12,262 nt of DNA from Alphaproteobacteria bacterium (lineage in GTDB: Bacteria > Pseudomonadota > Alphaproteobacteria > RF32 > CAG-239). Shown here piece after piece: positions 1-6,683 of the stretch. The stretch covers positions 1 through 12,262 of the forward strand of contig JAGDBT010000075.1 of NCBI GenBank assembly GCA_017958895.1, given 5' to 3'. Numbering within the stretch: position 1 is the stretch's first letter; each line of letters begins with the position of its first letter. The notes beneath the pieces are model-generated. The model was not told where the DNA came from. It was given only the letters and a program-made list of their open reading frames with translations, and searched no databases. A program made the translations under genes and the position numbers.

Positions 1-251
1 ATTTCTTCCTTTATTTTGCCGCTTTCCGGATTAAATTTGCGCACAAAACCGTCTGCGGTATGCTCTTCTATTTTAAGATTATCGGAATTCAAAATCACAT
101 ATGAACCATCAGATTGGATTATTTTGGTCGTGATAATATCTTTTAACAAACTCATCATAATCTCCTGAGTACTGTCATCAGACATTTCCCGAACTACCAT
201 TTGGCAATCCCCGTCTGCTTTTACCACCTTTTCTTTAAGAATATCGACCAT
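1..251 (-). CDS. Hypothetical protein, 3' end cut by left window edge
   Basis: I do not recognise this protein. The minus frame from an ATG at 251 runs without a stop to base 1, giving 83 codons, so the C-terminus lies outside the window. The visible part begins MVDILKEKVVKADGDC and is polar and mixed-charge, with no signal peptide or membrane helix. It looks like a small soluble alpha/beta protein. The ATG is the only possible start nearby, because an in-frame TGA stands two codons upstream. A GAGG about 11 bases before the ATG could serve as a ribosome binding site, at slightly long spacing. The gene follows the 177-aa unknown gene by 43 bases on the same strand and is probably co-transcribed with it. 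The open frame, start context and matching codon use support a real gene; its function is unknown. Confidence 0.6.
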   Translation of the reverse strand, partial: MVDILKEKVVKADGDCQMVVREMSDDSTQEIMMSLLKDIITTKIIQSDGSYVILNSDNLKIEEHTADGFVRKFNPESGKIKEE

Positions 252-294
252 TTTTCACACAACCTCGTTTTTATCAACAGTTTCACCAGAAAAG

Positions 295-828
295 TCAATT
301 TTCCAAAGTTAAGTATTGCGGCGATATAATACCGTCTTTGACCACAATCAGATTATACCGTACATAGGCAAAACGTCTACCTAGTTCATCATCGCATACG
401 CTCCAATCAATCGGCGAAAAATCTATATCTCTGATGCCGTTTTCCAATTTTATCCAAAGTTCATCAAAATCTTTATCTTCTTCCAATTCCGGAAAATCTA
501 ATACCGAAGGACTAACATAGACCGCTTCAATCAAACCGTCTTTGTCCATTGCCGAAATATCAATGACAAATTTATCTGCCCTGTCAATAAAATCTTTCAG
601 ACAGTGAATACTGCGCTCGGTCCATTGTATCGGTTCGGAAAATCCTCTGATTGCCCGACTGCGTCCCACATAGCAATTTTCCATCCATTCGCAAATTTCT
701 TTATGGGTTGTCTTGCCGCCGGTGCGCTTGAAATAATAACTCAAGTCGGCATTCGGATTTTTTGCAAAAGACAATAAACCTTTTTGCAAAACATTATTTC
801 CTTTGGCAACATAGTGATACAACTTCAT
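295..828 (-). CDS. Hypothetical protein with LYHY-type N-terminus (177 aa)
   Basis: A soluble-looking protein that I cannot assign to a named family. I chose the ATG at 828 and not the in-frame ATG at 852, because an AGAGA lies 7 bases before 828 and nothing SD-like precedes 852. The protein then starts MKLYHYVAKGNNVLQKGLLS. An LYH(Y/F/I) start followed by 'G(L/I)L' is seen at the N-termini of several ADP-ribosyltransferase-fold families such as DarT-like proteins. That resemblance is short and only suggestive. Further landmarks are a GRSRAIRGFSEPI stretch at residues 55-67, an acidic middle (residues 113-124), and a DFSPIDWSVCDDELGRRFAY segment at residues 136-155. There is no signal peptide or membrane helix. 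It is transcribed from a near-consensus promoter just upstream and probably leads an operon that continues left. Confidence 0.75.
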   Translation of the reverse strand: MKLYHYVAKGNNVLQKGLLSFAKNPNADLSYYFKRTGGKTTHKEICEWMENCYVGRSRAIRGFSEPIQWTERSIHCLKDFIDRADKFVIDISAMDKDGLIEAVYVSPSVLDFPELEEDKDFDELWIKLENGIRDIDFSPIDWSVCDDELGRRFAYVRYNLIVVKDGIISPQYLTLEN

Positions 829-868
829 AAACTTGTCTCTTTTCCGCTTCAACTGTTTATTTGTCTAA

Positions 869-896
869 ATTATACAAAAATCAGCTACCGAGTCAA
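869..896 (-). promoter_or_regulatory. Sigma70-type promoter for the 177-aa unknown gene
   Basis: On the minus strand TTGACT (896-891) is followed by a 16-base spacer and a perfect TATAAT (874-869). Transcription would start near 862, leaving a leader of about 34 bases to the ATG at 828. It is the closest match to the consensus in the window. Confidence 0.72.
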
Positions 897-942
897 GCAA
901 TTTTTCATTGCCTGCTTTATAATAGAGATTTGAGATTTATGC

Positions 943-1575
943 TTAATAAAACAAACGCGGCGACTTCGGATAAGCCCAAAATTCAACACTGACATCGTCT
1001 ATATTTAATTCCTGACAAATTCCGATACGATGATGTCCTTGCAAAAGTTGGTCTTTCCAGCCCATGTGACGATTCAAACCTATCCTCATAGGCAACTTGA
1101 AATTATAGGATTTCGTTTTCATGGAATTATAAAGTTTATCATAACGTTTTATTCTTTCTTCTTCTGACATATACCAACGCGGATTATTCCACTGATAAGC
1201 ATTTTCTCTGGTTCTTATGCCGCGTGTTATATCAAGCGTCAATAAATGAGAAAGTTTGGTCCGATACCAATTTGTACCCTGCACGGGTGCACGACGTTTA
1301 AAATATTTAATACACTGAATAAAGAAGCTGATAAAAGGATTGAAGGTATAATAAGTAATTGTGGTTAAAACATATTTTTCACCGTTCTCTTTTGCTTTAT
1401 TAAGCAGTTCTTCTCCGCATAACAAGCTGTCCTTGGTGCCGCTCGGCACATCTCCGAGCATAATAATCACCCTATCTCCGCCCGCATAATAGCCTTCTGC
1501 TTTCGGAAGTTTTTCCAAATCTTCAATAAAAAGCAAATATTCTCTGGAAGAATAAGCAATCTTATTACGTTTCAT
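943..1575 (-). CDS. Hypothetical protein with ParB/sulfiredoxin-like C-terminal motif (210 aa)
   Basis: Not a protein I can name. The C-terminal third (about residues 145-200) resembles the core of ParB/sulfiredoxin-fold domains. A 'KLYNSMKTKSYNFKLPMRIG' run is followed by QGHHRIGICQELNIDDVSV (residues 179-197), matching the usual '(D/Q)GHHR...A..LG...V.V' pattern. The first half is a mix of short helices, with an aromatic segment near residues 74-92 (TYYTFNPFISFFIQCI) that might touch a membrane. No DNA-binding helix-turn-helix is evident and the length is short for a ParB partition protein, so a role in chromosome segregation is unlikely. Its ATG overlaps the glycosyltransferase stop by four bases (ATGA) and has an AGGA five bases upstream, so the two are translationally coupled. 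By context it may work in surface glycan synthesis, which is inference only. Confidence 0.72.
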   Translation of the reverse strand: MKRNKIAYSSREYLLFIEDLEKLPKAEGYYAGGDRVIIMLGDVPSGTKDSLLCGEELLNKAKENGEKYVLTTITYYTFNPFISFFIQCIKYFKRRAPVQGTNWYRTKLSHLLTLDITRGIRTRENAYQWNNPRWYMSEEERIKRYDKLYNSMKTKSYNFKLPMRIGLNRHMGWKDQLLQGHHRIGICQELNIDDVSVEFWAYPKSPRLFY

Positions 1576-2480
1576 TTCAGTCCTATTTTACTTTTAAGTT
1601 CCGGATAGGCCTCTATAACCTGTTTAAGTTGCCTATCATTTCCACCGTTGGTTATATTTATCTTCGCTAAGGTGTTTTCATCGGTCTGACGTTTTTCGCG
1701 CACCAAATTAACATAGGTCATTTTATGCATACGATACGGAATATTTTTAATCTTCGTATCATTCAATACCGCCATGGCCCAAAACCATATATCATCGGCA
1801 TAAGGTGCCAATTTTTGAAATAAATCTTCTTTGCAAACATCTTTATAAAGACTGCGCGGCGGATACAAAACCCCTCCGCAACCGGTTACAAAATTATCAT
1901 ATCTCGGCCACATAGCCAAGATATTCTTGCGCCATTGAGAATACGGAGCAACCTTACCGTTTTTAAGTTTAATTCTGTGACCGCGATGTCCGATAATTGA
2001 GAAAGGATCTTCCAAATAAGCCGCATACAACTTTTTCAACCAATCTCTCGGATACCAGATATCATCATCAGCCGTAACAATAACCGCATTCGGATATTTA
2101 TTTATTGTCGGTATCAGTTTTTTATATGAGCGGATATCATGACACCACTCAATTTCCAAGCCGTATTTTTTAAAATCCAAAACCTTTTGCGGCAAATCCT
2201 GCTCTTTATTCGGAAACTGCTCTTCCGCCAACCATAAAATAATTCTGTCAGCCTTTTCACTTTGATTAAATAAAGAAAACAGTGTGTAGTGAATATCCGG
2301 CATTCTTTCCGGATATGAGGTAACAGAAACTATAAGTTCAAGAGGATGCTTTGAAAAAATGTTTTCCGGCGTATAATTCGCCATCAATGCTTCAACTTCG
2401 GCATGATTGATGTTCTTTTTAGGCCGTTTGAATAAGGCATATATTTGCGAAGCTATATAATCAACAAAAAAGCATCTCAT
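1572..2480 (-). CDS. Glycosyltransferase, family 2-like (302 aa)
   Basis: Probably transfers a sugar from a nucleotide donor to a surface glycan or lipid acceptor at the cytoplasmic face of the membrane. Donor and acceptor cannot be told from the sequence. A GT-A-like core is visible: a strand ending in VSVTSYPERM (residues 51-60), a LILW-like strand (RIILWLAEEQ, 79-88), then ITADDD-type metal-binding acid residues in VTADDDIWYP (residues 135-144, DDD at 138-140). The FVTGCGGVLYPP stretch and a later DDIWFWA segment are also typical of such enzymes. The reading frame extends upstream to a TTG at 2501, but the ATG at 2480 has GGAG six bases before it and is the better start. It is coupled to the ParB-like gene downstream by a four-base overlap. 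No other glycan gene is visible in the window. Confidence 0.85.
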   Translation of the reverse strand: MRCFFVDYIASQIYALFKRPKKNINHAEVEALMANYTPENIFSKHPLELIVSVTSYPERMPDIHYTLFSLFNQSEKADRIILWLAEEQFPNKEQDLPQKVLDFKKYGLEIEWCHDIRSYKKLIPTINKYPNAVIVTADDDIWYPRDWLKKLYAAYLEDPFSIIGHRGHRIKLKNGKVAPYSQWRKNILAMWPRYDNFVTGCGGVLYPPRSLYKDVCKEDLFQKLAPYADDIWFWAMAVLNDTKIKNIPYRMHKMTYVNLVREKRQTDENTLAKINITNGGNDRQLKQVIEAYPELKSKIGLK

Positions 2481-2527
2481 AATTTTCTCCGAAAGGGGCA
2501 AAACATAAAACCCCGCACCACTGACAA

Positions 2528-2556
2528 AGATTAAGCAAAATTAGGAAAAAAGTCAA
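2528..2556 (-). promoter_or_regulatory. Putative promoter for the glycosyltransferase pair
   Basis: TTGACT (2556-2551), a 17-base spacer and TAATCT (2533-2528) on the minus strand. The -10 box keeps the three most conserved positions (T, A, final T). The start would be near 2521, giving a leader of about 40 bases before the ATG at 2480. Support is the motif only. Confidence 0.5.
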
Positions 2557-2594
2557 TTTAAAAATAAAAATTGTGCAACCCGAAATCCGGCCTA

Positions 2595-2936
2595 TCATTC
2601 AATATTGCAACAGCTCACAAAATTATCATACCGATTTTTATAATTTTCGGCAAACATAAACACGACTTCTTTCATTATTTTGTTGTCATAGTTTCGTAAA
2701 AATTCCTCATCCGGCGTGGCCGTCAAAATTCCTTTTTCATAACTTATCATCAAGCCGATAAGCGGGTTATGCAGTTCTTCCGCCTGAAGTTTTTCATAAA
2801 TCTCCGGTTTTATTTTAAATTCGGTTCCACCGGTTTTCCCCTCGTTTTTAAGATAATCGGCAGCCGTCATCAAACGTATGTATTCCTCAATCAATACGGC
2901 TGAAAAACTTTCCAATTTTGTTTGCGGAGCTTCCAT
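2595..2936 (-). CDS. Hypothetical protein (113 aa)
   Basis: A small, acidic, probably helical cytoplasmic protein that I do not recognise. It starts MEAPQTKLESFSAVLIEEYI and ends with a CC pair (VSCCNIE). It has no signal peptide, membrane helix or known motif. The ATG at 2936 has AAAGG nine bases upstream. It is separated from the glycosyltransferase by about 115 bases that contain a separate candidate promoter, so it may be its own transcription unit. It is transcribed away from the SIMPL-domain gene, and both appear to use a shared promoter region at 2967-2998. Confidence 0.68.
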   Translation of the reverse strand: MEAPQTKLESFSAVLIEEYIRLMTAADYLKNEGKTGGTEFKIKPEIYEKLQAEELHNPLIGLMISYEKGILTATPDEEFLRNYDNKIMKEVVFMFAENYKNRYDNFVSCCNIE

Positions 2937-2966
2937 AAAATTAAACCTTTGTCATATTCAATTAGG

Positions 2967-2998
2967 TTGACAATAATCTTAATTTTATTTAATGTCAA
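2967..2998. promoter_or_regulatory. Overlapping divergent promoters built on an inverted repeat
   Basis: TTGACA (2967-2972) and its exact reverse complement TGTCAA (2993-2998) flank a 20-base AT-rich stretch. Read leftward, TTGACA (2998-2993), 17 bases and TATTGT (2975-2970) make a good promoter for the 113-aa gene. Read rightward, TTGACA (2967-2972), 15 bases and TTTAAT (2988-2993) make a fair one for the SIMPL operon. Each -10 box overlaps the other promoter's -35 box, so the two polymerase sites should compete. The repeat could instead be, or also be, a regulator operator. Confidence 0.55.
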
Positions 2999-3033
2999 AT
3001 TAAACCGCATAAATATAAAGAAAGGATTTTCAA

Positions 3034-3744
3034 ATGGAAAAAAGCGAAAAATTAATCTCCGCCGCAATAATTGCCGCCGGTTTAACCTTAGGAGGTTTTT
3101 TCCCGGGCTATTATTACGCTCAAACCCATGCCCGCTCGGTAACCGTTAAGGGATTGGCCGAAAAAGATGTGGTTGCCGATACAGGTATTTGGAATATTCA
3201 ATTTACGGTCAGCGGCAACAATTTGCAATCTTTACAAGCACAAATCGGCACACAAGCCAAAGAAATAAACAAATTTCTGCTTTCACAAGGCTTTACCGAT
3301 GCCGAAATTCAAATCGGACGCATAGAAACCAATGACTTGATGGCTAATCCGTATCGCGACAACACTGCCGCCGAGGCTTCGCGTTTTATTTTAACGCAAA
3401 CCATTGTCGTACGTTCGCCGAAAGTTGAGCAAATTTCTTCGGCAATGTCGCTTTCCAACGAACTTATCGGCAAGGGCATAGTTTTCAGCAATCAATCTGC
3501 TTCATATTTCTTTACCAAACTCAATAATATTAAGCCGGAAATGTTGAAACAGGCCACTGAAAATGCCCGTGAAGCAGCTTTGGAATTTGCCCGTAACAGC
3601 GGCAGCAAAGTCGGCAAAATTCAAAATGCCAATCAGGGAGTATTTTCCATTCAGCCGCGCGATGATCCTAATGCTTATGAAGCTTCGCAAATAAACAAAC
3701 TAGTTCGTGTGGTGGCAACGGTTGAATATATGCTTCAAGATTAA
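3034..3744 (+). CDS. SIMPL domain-containing envelope protein (DUF541 family, 236 aa)
   Basis: A member of the SIMPL (DUF541) family, whose proteins are exported or membrane-anchored. Their biochemical role is poorly defined; some have been linked to oxidative or envelope stress. Residues 7-28 form a hydrophobic segment (LISAAIIAAGLTLGGFFPGYYY) that serves as a signal anchor or uncleaved signal peptide, so the rest should face the periplasm. The family hallmark VTVKGLAEKDVVADTGIWNI follows at residues 36-55. The later 'ATENAREAALEFARNSGSKVGKI' type segment (about 174-196) and the C-terminal NKLVRVVATVEYML strand also fit. The length is normal for the family. AGAAAGGA eight bases before the ATG marks the start. 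It is the first gene of a three-gene plus-strand operon, with the next start 29 bases past its stop. Confidence 0.88.
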   Translation: MEKSEKLISAAIIAAGLTLGGFFPGYYYAQTHARSVTVKGLAEKDVVADTGIWNIQFTVSGNNLQSLQAQIGTQAKEINKFLLSQGFTDAEIQIGRIETNDLMANPYRDNTAAEASRFILTQTIVVRSPKVEQISSAMSLSNELIGKGIVFSNQSASYFFTKLNNIKPEMLKQATENAREAALEFARNSGSKVGKIQNANQGVFSIQPRDDPNAYEASQINKLVRVVATVEYMLQD

Positions 3745-3773
3745 AAATTTTCGCTGAAAAAAGGAGGTTTACA

Positions 3774-4253
3774 ATGAGCAAAACTTATTACTATCACTTC
3801 AGAAAATTTAATTCTTGGCTGGTTTTAAACCTCCTTTTGCTCTGCAAAATGCTTTGGTGCTGGCATTATTATCCGTTTATCCGTTTTTATCCGCAAACAC
3901 CATGGTTCTTTGTTCTTATCGGTGTTTCATTCCTTCTTTGGGGATATAAATATTTGTTAAAACATCCGTTAGCAGTGGTTACGGATAAAGATATCAAAAT
4001 TGACCATTGTCAGCCTTTGGCGTGGAAAGATATTGCTTCCGCCGAAGAGAGAATTATCAGATGTTGCGGCAAGAAAAAAATTTTGGTTTTATTGCCGAAG
4101 AAAAACCTCAAATACAACTATAATTTTCTGCAAAAACATAACAGCGATTTTACGCCTTTTTCCCTGCCTCTTTACGGTATCTTAACACCGGAAGACGAAG
4201 AAGAGTTAACCGACTTGGTGGCAAAAAAAGTTAAAATTAAAAAGTTGAAGTAA
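3774..4253 (+). CDS. Inner-membrane protein, two helices plus possible PH-like tail (159 aa)
   Basis: Function unknown. Two hydrophobic helices, at about residues 14-35 and 43-62, form an N-terminal hairpin in the inner membrane. The cytoplasmic remainder begins LAVVTDKDIKIDHCQPLAWKDI (66-87), continues with a KKKILVLLPKK strand (100-110), and ends with SLPLYGILTPEDEEELTDLV (130-149). The order 'first strands, W-(K/E)-DI, hydrophobic strand, P-(L/I)-x-G-x-L, acidic helix' resembles bacterial membrane proteins with a PH-like domain such as the STM3941 type. I infer this from pattern only. The start has a perfect AAGGAGG six bases upstream, so strong translation is expected. It sits between the SIMPL gene and a small basic protein gene, with gaps under 30 bases, and is surely in their operon. 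Confidence 0.8.
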   Translation: MSKTYYYHFRKFNSWLVLNLLLLCKMLWCWHYYPFIRFYPQTPWFFVLIGVSFLLWGYKYLLKHPLAVVTDKDIKIDHCQPLAWKDIASAEERIIRCCGKKKILVLLPKKNLKYNYNFLQKHNSDFTPFSLPLYGILTPEDEEELTDLVAKKVKIKKLK

Positions 4254-4280
4254 TTAAATTTAAAAATCCGGAGAAAATAC

Positions 4281-4490
4281 ATGCCGTCTAAACAAAATAA
4301 CAATAAACAACGCATTAAAGGGATGAAAAAGCAAAATAAAGCATTATTTGCCGCCGTGCATCGTGATGACCGTAATACCGAAATAGAGGAGCATAACGGC
4401 AAACCTTTTACCTCCCACAACACCCCTGAACTGAAAAACAAATATAATCGCAAGAAAATGAAAAAAGTTTCTCGCGAAGACTACGAATAA
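4281..4490 (+). CDS. Small basic hypothetical protein (69 aa)
   Basis: A short, highly charged, lysine- and asparagine-rich protein with no hydrophobic segment. It is probably cytoplasmic and may be largely disordered or nucleic-acid-associated. The visible segments are a basic start (MPSKQNNNKQRIKGMKKQNK), an acidic-polar middle (DDRNTEIEEHNGK) and a basic end (NKYNRKKMKKVSREDYE). I do not recognise a family. The case for a real gene is CGGAG seven bases before the ATG, 27-base spacing from the preceding gene on the same strand, and codon use like its neighbours. It is the last gene of the SIMPL operon and runs toward the convergent smpB, whose stop is only 35 bases beyond its own. Confidence 0.68.
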   Translation: MPSKQNNNKQRIKGMKKQNKALFAAVHRDDRNTEIEEHNGKPFTSHNTPELKNKYNRKKMKKVSREDYE

Positions 4491-4525
4491 AACAATATCT
4501 GCAAAAAATTAAAGATATATAAGGC

Positions 4526-5005
4526 TCAGTGCGCCAACAGACGAGCCTTTTCTCTGTTCCAATCTCTTTGTTTGGCCGTTTCTCGCTTATCATAAAGCTT
4601 TTTACCCGTACCCAAACCGATTAACAATTTGGCTCGACCGTGATTGTCAAAATACAATTTTAAGGCTACCAAAGTTGAACCTTTGCGACTTAAGGCATTC
4701 ATAATTTTCACAACTTCTCTGTGTGTCAACAACAGTTTGCGATTGCGTTTTTCCGCATGAGAAGCATAACCTTGATTTTCATAAGCGGCAATCTGCATAT
4801 TGGATATATACAGCTCGTCATTTTCAATAATTCCGTAAGCATCTTTTATATTGGCATGCCCAAGGCGCAAAGATTTTACCTCTGTTCCGACCAAAACCAA
4901 ACCGGCCGTATAAGTTTCCAATATATTATAATCAAATCTGGCTCGCGGATTTTCCGCCACTACACCGGTTGAAATAAAATCCGATTTTTTGCTTTTTTTC
5001 GCCAT
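4526..5005 (-). CDS. smpB: SsrA-binding protein SmpB (159 aa)
   Basis: SmpB binds tmRNA (SsrA) and delivers it to stalled ribosomes for trans-translation, which frees the ribosome and tags the unfinished peptide. Hallmarks are all present: ENPRARFDYNI near the N-terminus, GTEVKSLRLG (the tmRNA-binding fold), a basic KRNRKLLLTHREV segment, and the C-terminal tail KKLYDKRETAKQRDWNREKA that enters the mRNA channel. The frame continues upstream into the bactofilin gene, but homologues start at MAKKSKKSDF, so the ATG at 5005 is the start and the 159-aa length is then typical. That ATG shares one base with the bactofilin stop (TAATG) and lacks a strong SD. Translation probably depends on ribosomes finishing the bactofilin. 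The tmRNA gene is not in the window. Confidence 0.96.
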   Translation of the reverse strand: MAKKSKKSDFISTGVVAENPRARFDYNILETYTAGLVLVGTEVKSLRLGHANIKDAYGIIENDELYISNMQIAAYENQGYASHAEKRNRKLLLTHREVVKIMNALSRKGSTLVALKLYFDNHGRAKLLIGLGTGKKLYDKRETAKQRDWNREKARLLAH

Positions 5006-5442
5006 TATTTTGCAATTTTCATCTCTGGATTGGCAGGCTTTGTTTCCGGCTCGGTCTTTGCCGCCGAGGCTTTGGTACGCGGAATACAACTGCCCTCTAC
5101 ATAAGCACCGGGCTCTAAAGCAATTTTGGTATATACACTGTTACCGATTAAACGAGCATTTTTGGCCACAAACAGGCTTTCCGTATCAATCGCGCCGTTT
5201 ACCGTACCGTAAACGCTTAACGATTTTGCTTTAATATCGCCCAAAATATAGCCTCTTGTGCCGATAATCACCTCATTACACATAATATTGCCTTCCAAAC
5301 GGCCGTCAATATGAATGGTGTCTCCGCCCAAAATATCGCCTTTTATCTTGGTTTCATAACTGATGATACTCGGCACCGGAGTATTTGACCCCCTGCTCAT
5401 GCGAGCAATCTTTAAATAAATCATACGTCTTAAACTGCGCAT
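5005..5442 (-). CDS. Bactofilin (145 aa)
   Basis: Bactofilins are bacterial cytoskeletal proteins that polymerise without nucleotide into filaments on the inner membrane and recruit cell-wall enzymes. The core domain (about residues 28-118) is a right-handed beta-helix made of short glycine-spaced repeats: SYETKIKGDILGGDTIHIDG, then RLEGNIMCNEVIIGTRGYILGDI, KSLSVYGTVNGAI and further turns to EPGAYVEGSC. The N-terminus is short, basic and partly hydrophobic (MRSLRRMIYLKIARMSRG) and may attach the filament to the membrane. The C-terminus is a Pro/Ala/Lys/Glu-rich flexible tail. AAGGAG seven bases before the ATG at 5442 overlaps the stop of the M23 peptidase gene, so the two are probably coupled. 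Bactofilin next to an M23 peptidase is a known recurrent pairing. Confidence 0.93.
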   Translation of the reverse strand: MRSLRRMIYLKIARMSRGSNTPVPSIISYETKIKGDILGGDTIHIDGRLEGNIMCNEVIIGTRGYILGDIKAKSLSVYGTVNGAIDTESLFVAKNARLIGNSVYTKIALEPGAYVEGSCIPRTKASAAKTEPETKPANPEMKIAK

Positions 5443-5453
5443 TTTAAAACTCC

Positions 5454-6683
5454 TTATGATTTATTCATACTGCCTATATTAACAAATGTCAACGGATTTA
5501 CATTTCGGCCGTTGTATAACACTTCATAATGCAAATGCGAACCGGTTGACCGACCGGTGCTTCCGACTTCGCCTATGGCATCGTTATATTCAACCTCATC
5601 ACCCTCGCTCACATATATCTTGTGCAGATGTGCATATCTGGTAACAAAACCGTTGGCATGTTTTATTTCCACCATATTGCCGTAACCGTTCTTAAAATTC
5701 CCGGCCTTAACAACCTTACCGGCGGCCGGAGCCGAAACCCGACTACCCAAGAGCGCGCCCATATCAAGCCCGGAGTGTCTGGCCAGTCTTTTCCTAAAAG
5801 GATCTGATCTGCTGCCGAACAAAGAACTGATATGATATTTATAAACCGGCGAACCCAGCGGCACGGTTCCCATAACTTCGCGATATTTTTCCAAAACTTC
5901 AATACGTTGGAAAACAGACGACATTTTATTTTGCAGCTCCTCACTGATTATCGTACCTTTAGCCGGAACATAGCCGCCGCCCTGCCCGTTTTGAATGTTG
6001 GCCAGCGGATTAAAGTATTGTCTTTGTGCCCGTAAAGTCTGATTTATTTTGGAAAGCGATTTTTTAACATCATCAATACCGCGTACCGATATTTTTTCAA
6101 TCTTATCCAAAATGGCGATTTCTGCCGTTTCCAAACCTTTTACCGTTTGTTGCAGATTTTCCAGTTTCAAGCCTAATACACCGATTTTTTGGCGCAAAAA
6201 CGCATTTTCACGACGTACGACTTCTTTTTGCAACAAAGCATCTCTTTTAGAAATTTTATCTCGCAGTTTCTTTTCATTAAGCCATTCTTCGGAATCGGCA
6301 ATTTTCTTTATTTTATCTTCCACATTAGCGGCCTGTTCTTTATATTCGTTGATTTCCTCAAGCCCTTTATCTGCGTCTTCCAAAGCTCCCACAACATCTT
6401 TCAGATTATTTTGCAATACCGTAACATCCGACATCAAATCAAGATAAGCACTGCGCGCTTTTCCCAACTCTTTTGATTTCCGATGATAAAAATGGTAGTT
6501 AACGCCCGACCAAATAAATGTCGCCGCCAAAAATGCCATCAAAAAAACCTGCAATCTGTGTGATATATTAAAAACCCTGGCACGTCCGCCACTGCGGAAA
6601 ATTATTTCTTTATCGGCCAGAAACGGCTTTCTTTCAACAAAAACAACCTTTTGTTTTTTGAATTTATACTTAGTTTTTTTCAA
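5454..6683 (-). CDS. Membrane-anchored M23 (LytM-type) peptidoglycan endopeptidase (409 aa)
   Basis: A zinc endopeptidase expected to cut peptide cross-links in the murein from the periplasmic side. With the TTG at 6683 as start, a basic cytoplasmic N-terminus (MKKTKYKFKKQKVVFVERK) leads to a membrane helix at about residues 44-65. A long coiled coil covers about residues 70-220, and the M23 domain lies in the last 120 residues. All metal and catalytic residues are visible: H and D in RHSGLDMG, H in RYAHLHK, and the HLH of GSHLHYE. It should therefore be active and not a degenerate EnvC-like activator. I chose the TTG because AGAAGAAGGG lies eight bases upstream and no ATG precedes the helix; an upstream TTG at 6758 is the alternative. 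It heads the bactofilin-smpB operon, with the bactofilin start 11 bases on. Confidence 0.92.
   Translation of the reverse strand: MKKTKYKFKKQKVVFVERKPFLADKEIIFRSGGRARVFNISHRLQVFLMAFLAATFIWSGVNYHFYHRKSKELGKARSAYLDLMSDVTVLQNNLKDVVGALEDADKGLEEINEYKEQAANVEDKIKKIADSEEWLNEKKLRDKISKRDALLQKEVVRRENAFLRQKIGVLGLKLENLQQTVKGLETAEIAILDKIEKISVRGIDDVKKSLSKINQTLRAQRQYFNPLANIQNGQGGGYVPAKGTIISEELQNKMSSVFQRIEVLEKYREVMGTVPLGSPVYKYHISSLFGSRSDPFRKRLARHSGLDMGALLGSRVSAPAAGKVVKAGNFKNGYGNMVEIKHANGFVTRYAHLHKIYVSEGDEVEYNDAIGEVGSTGRSTGSHLHYEVLYNGRNVNPLTFVNIGSMNKS

Noticed and set aside
270..298. TTGACT-N17-GATAAA on the minus strand as a promoter for the left-edge gene
   Set aside because: The start would fall near 263, inside the only SD-like sequence, so the transcript could not use it; read-through from the upstream gene is more likely.
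890..920. GCAAT-N5-ATTGC hairpin downstream of the ParB-motif gene as a terminator
   Set aside because: Only five pairs, no T-run in the direction of transcription, and it overlaps the -35 box of the next promoter.
3309..3690. Minus-strand open frames inside the SIMPL gene
   Set aside because: They are shadows of a well-supported coding frame, with no SD, no recognisable motif and unlikely composition.
4493..4523. ATATCT / AGATAT hairpin between the convergent small basic gene and smpB as a terminator
   Set aside because: The stem is six A/T-rich pairs with a 12-base loop and has no following T-run on either strand.
5006..5089. N-terminal extension of SmpB upstream of 5005
   Set aside because: It lies inside the bactofilin gene in another frame, lacks a start context, and the remaining 159 aa already match the normal SmpB length and N-terminus.
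6049..6476. Plus-strand open frames opposite the M23 peptidase coiled coil
   Set aside because: Serine/phenylalanine-rich translations typical of the antisense of a lysine/glutamate-rich coiled coil; no start context.
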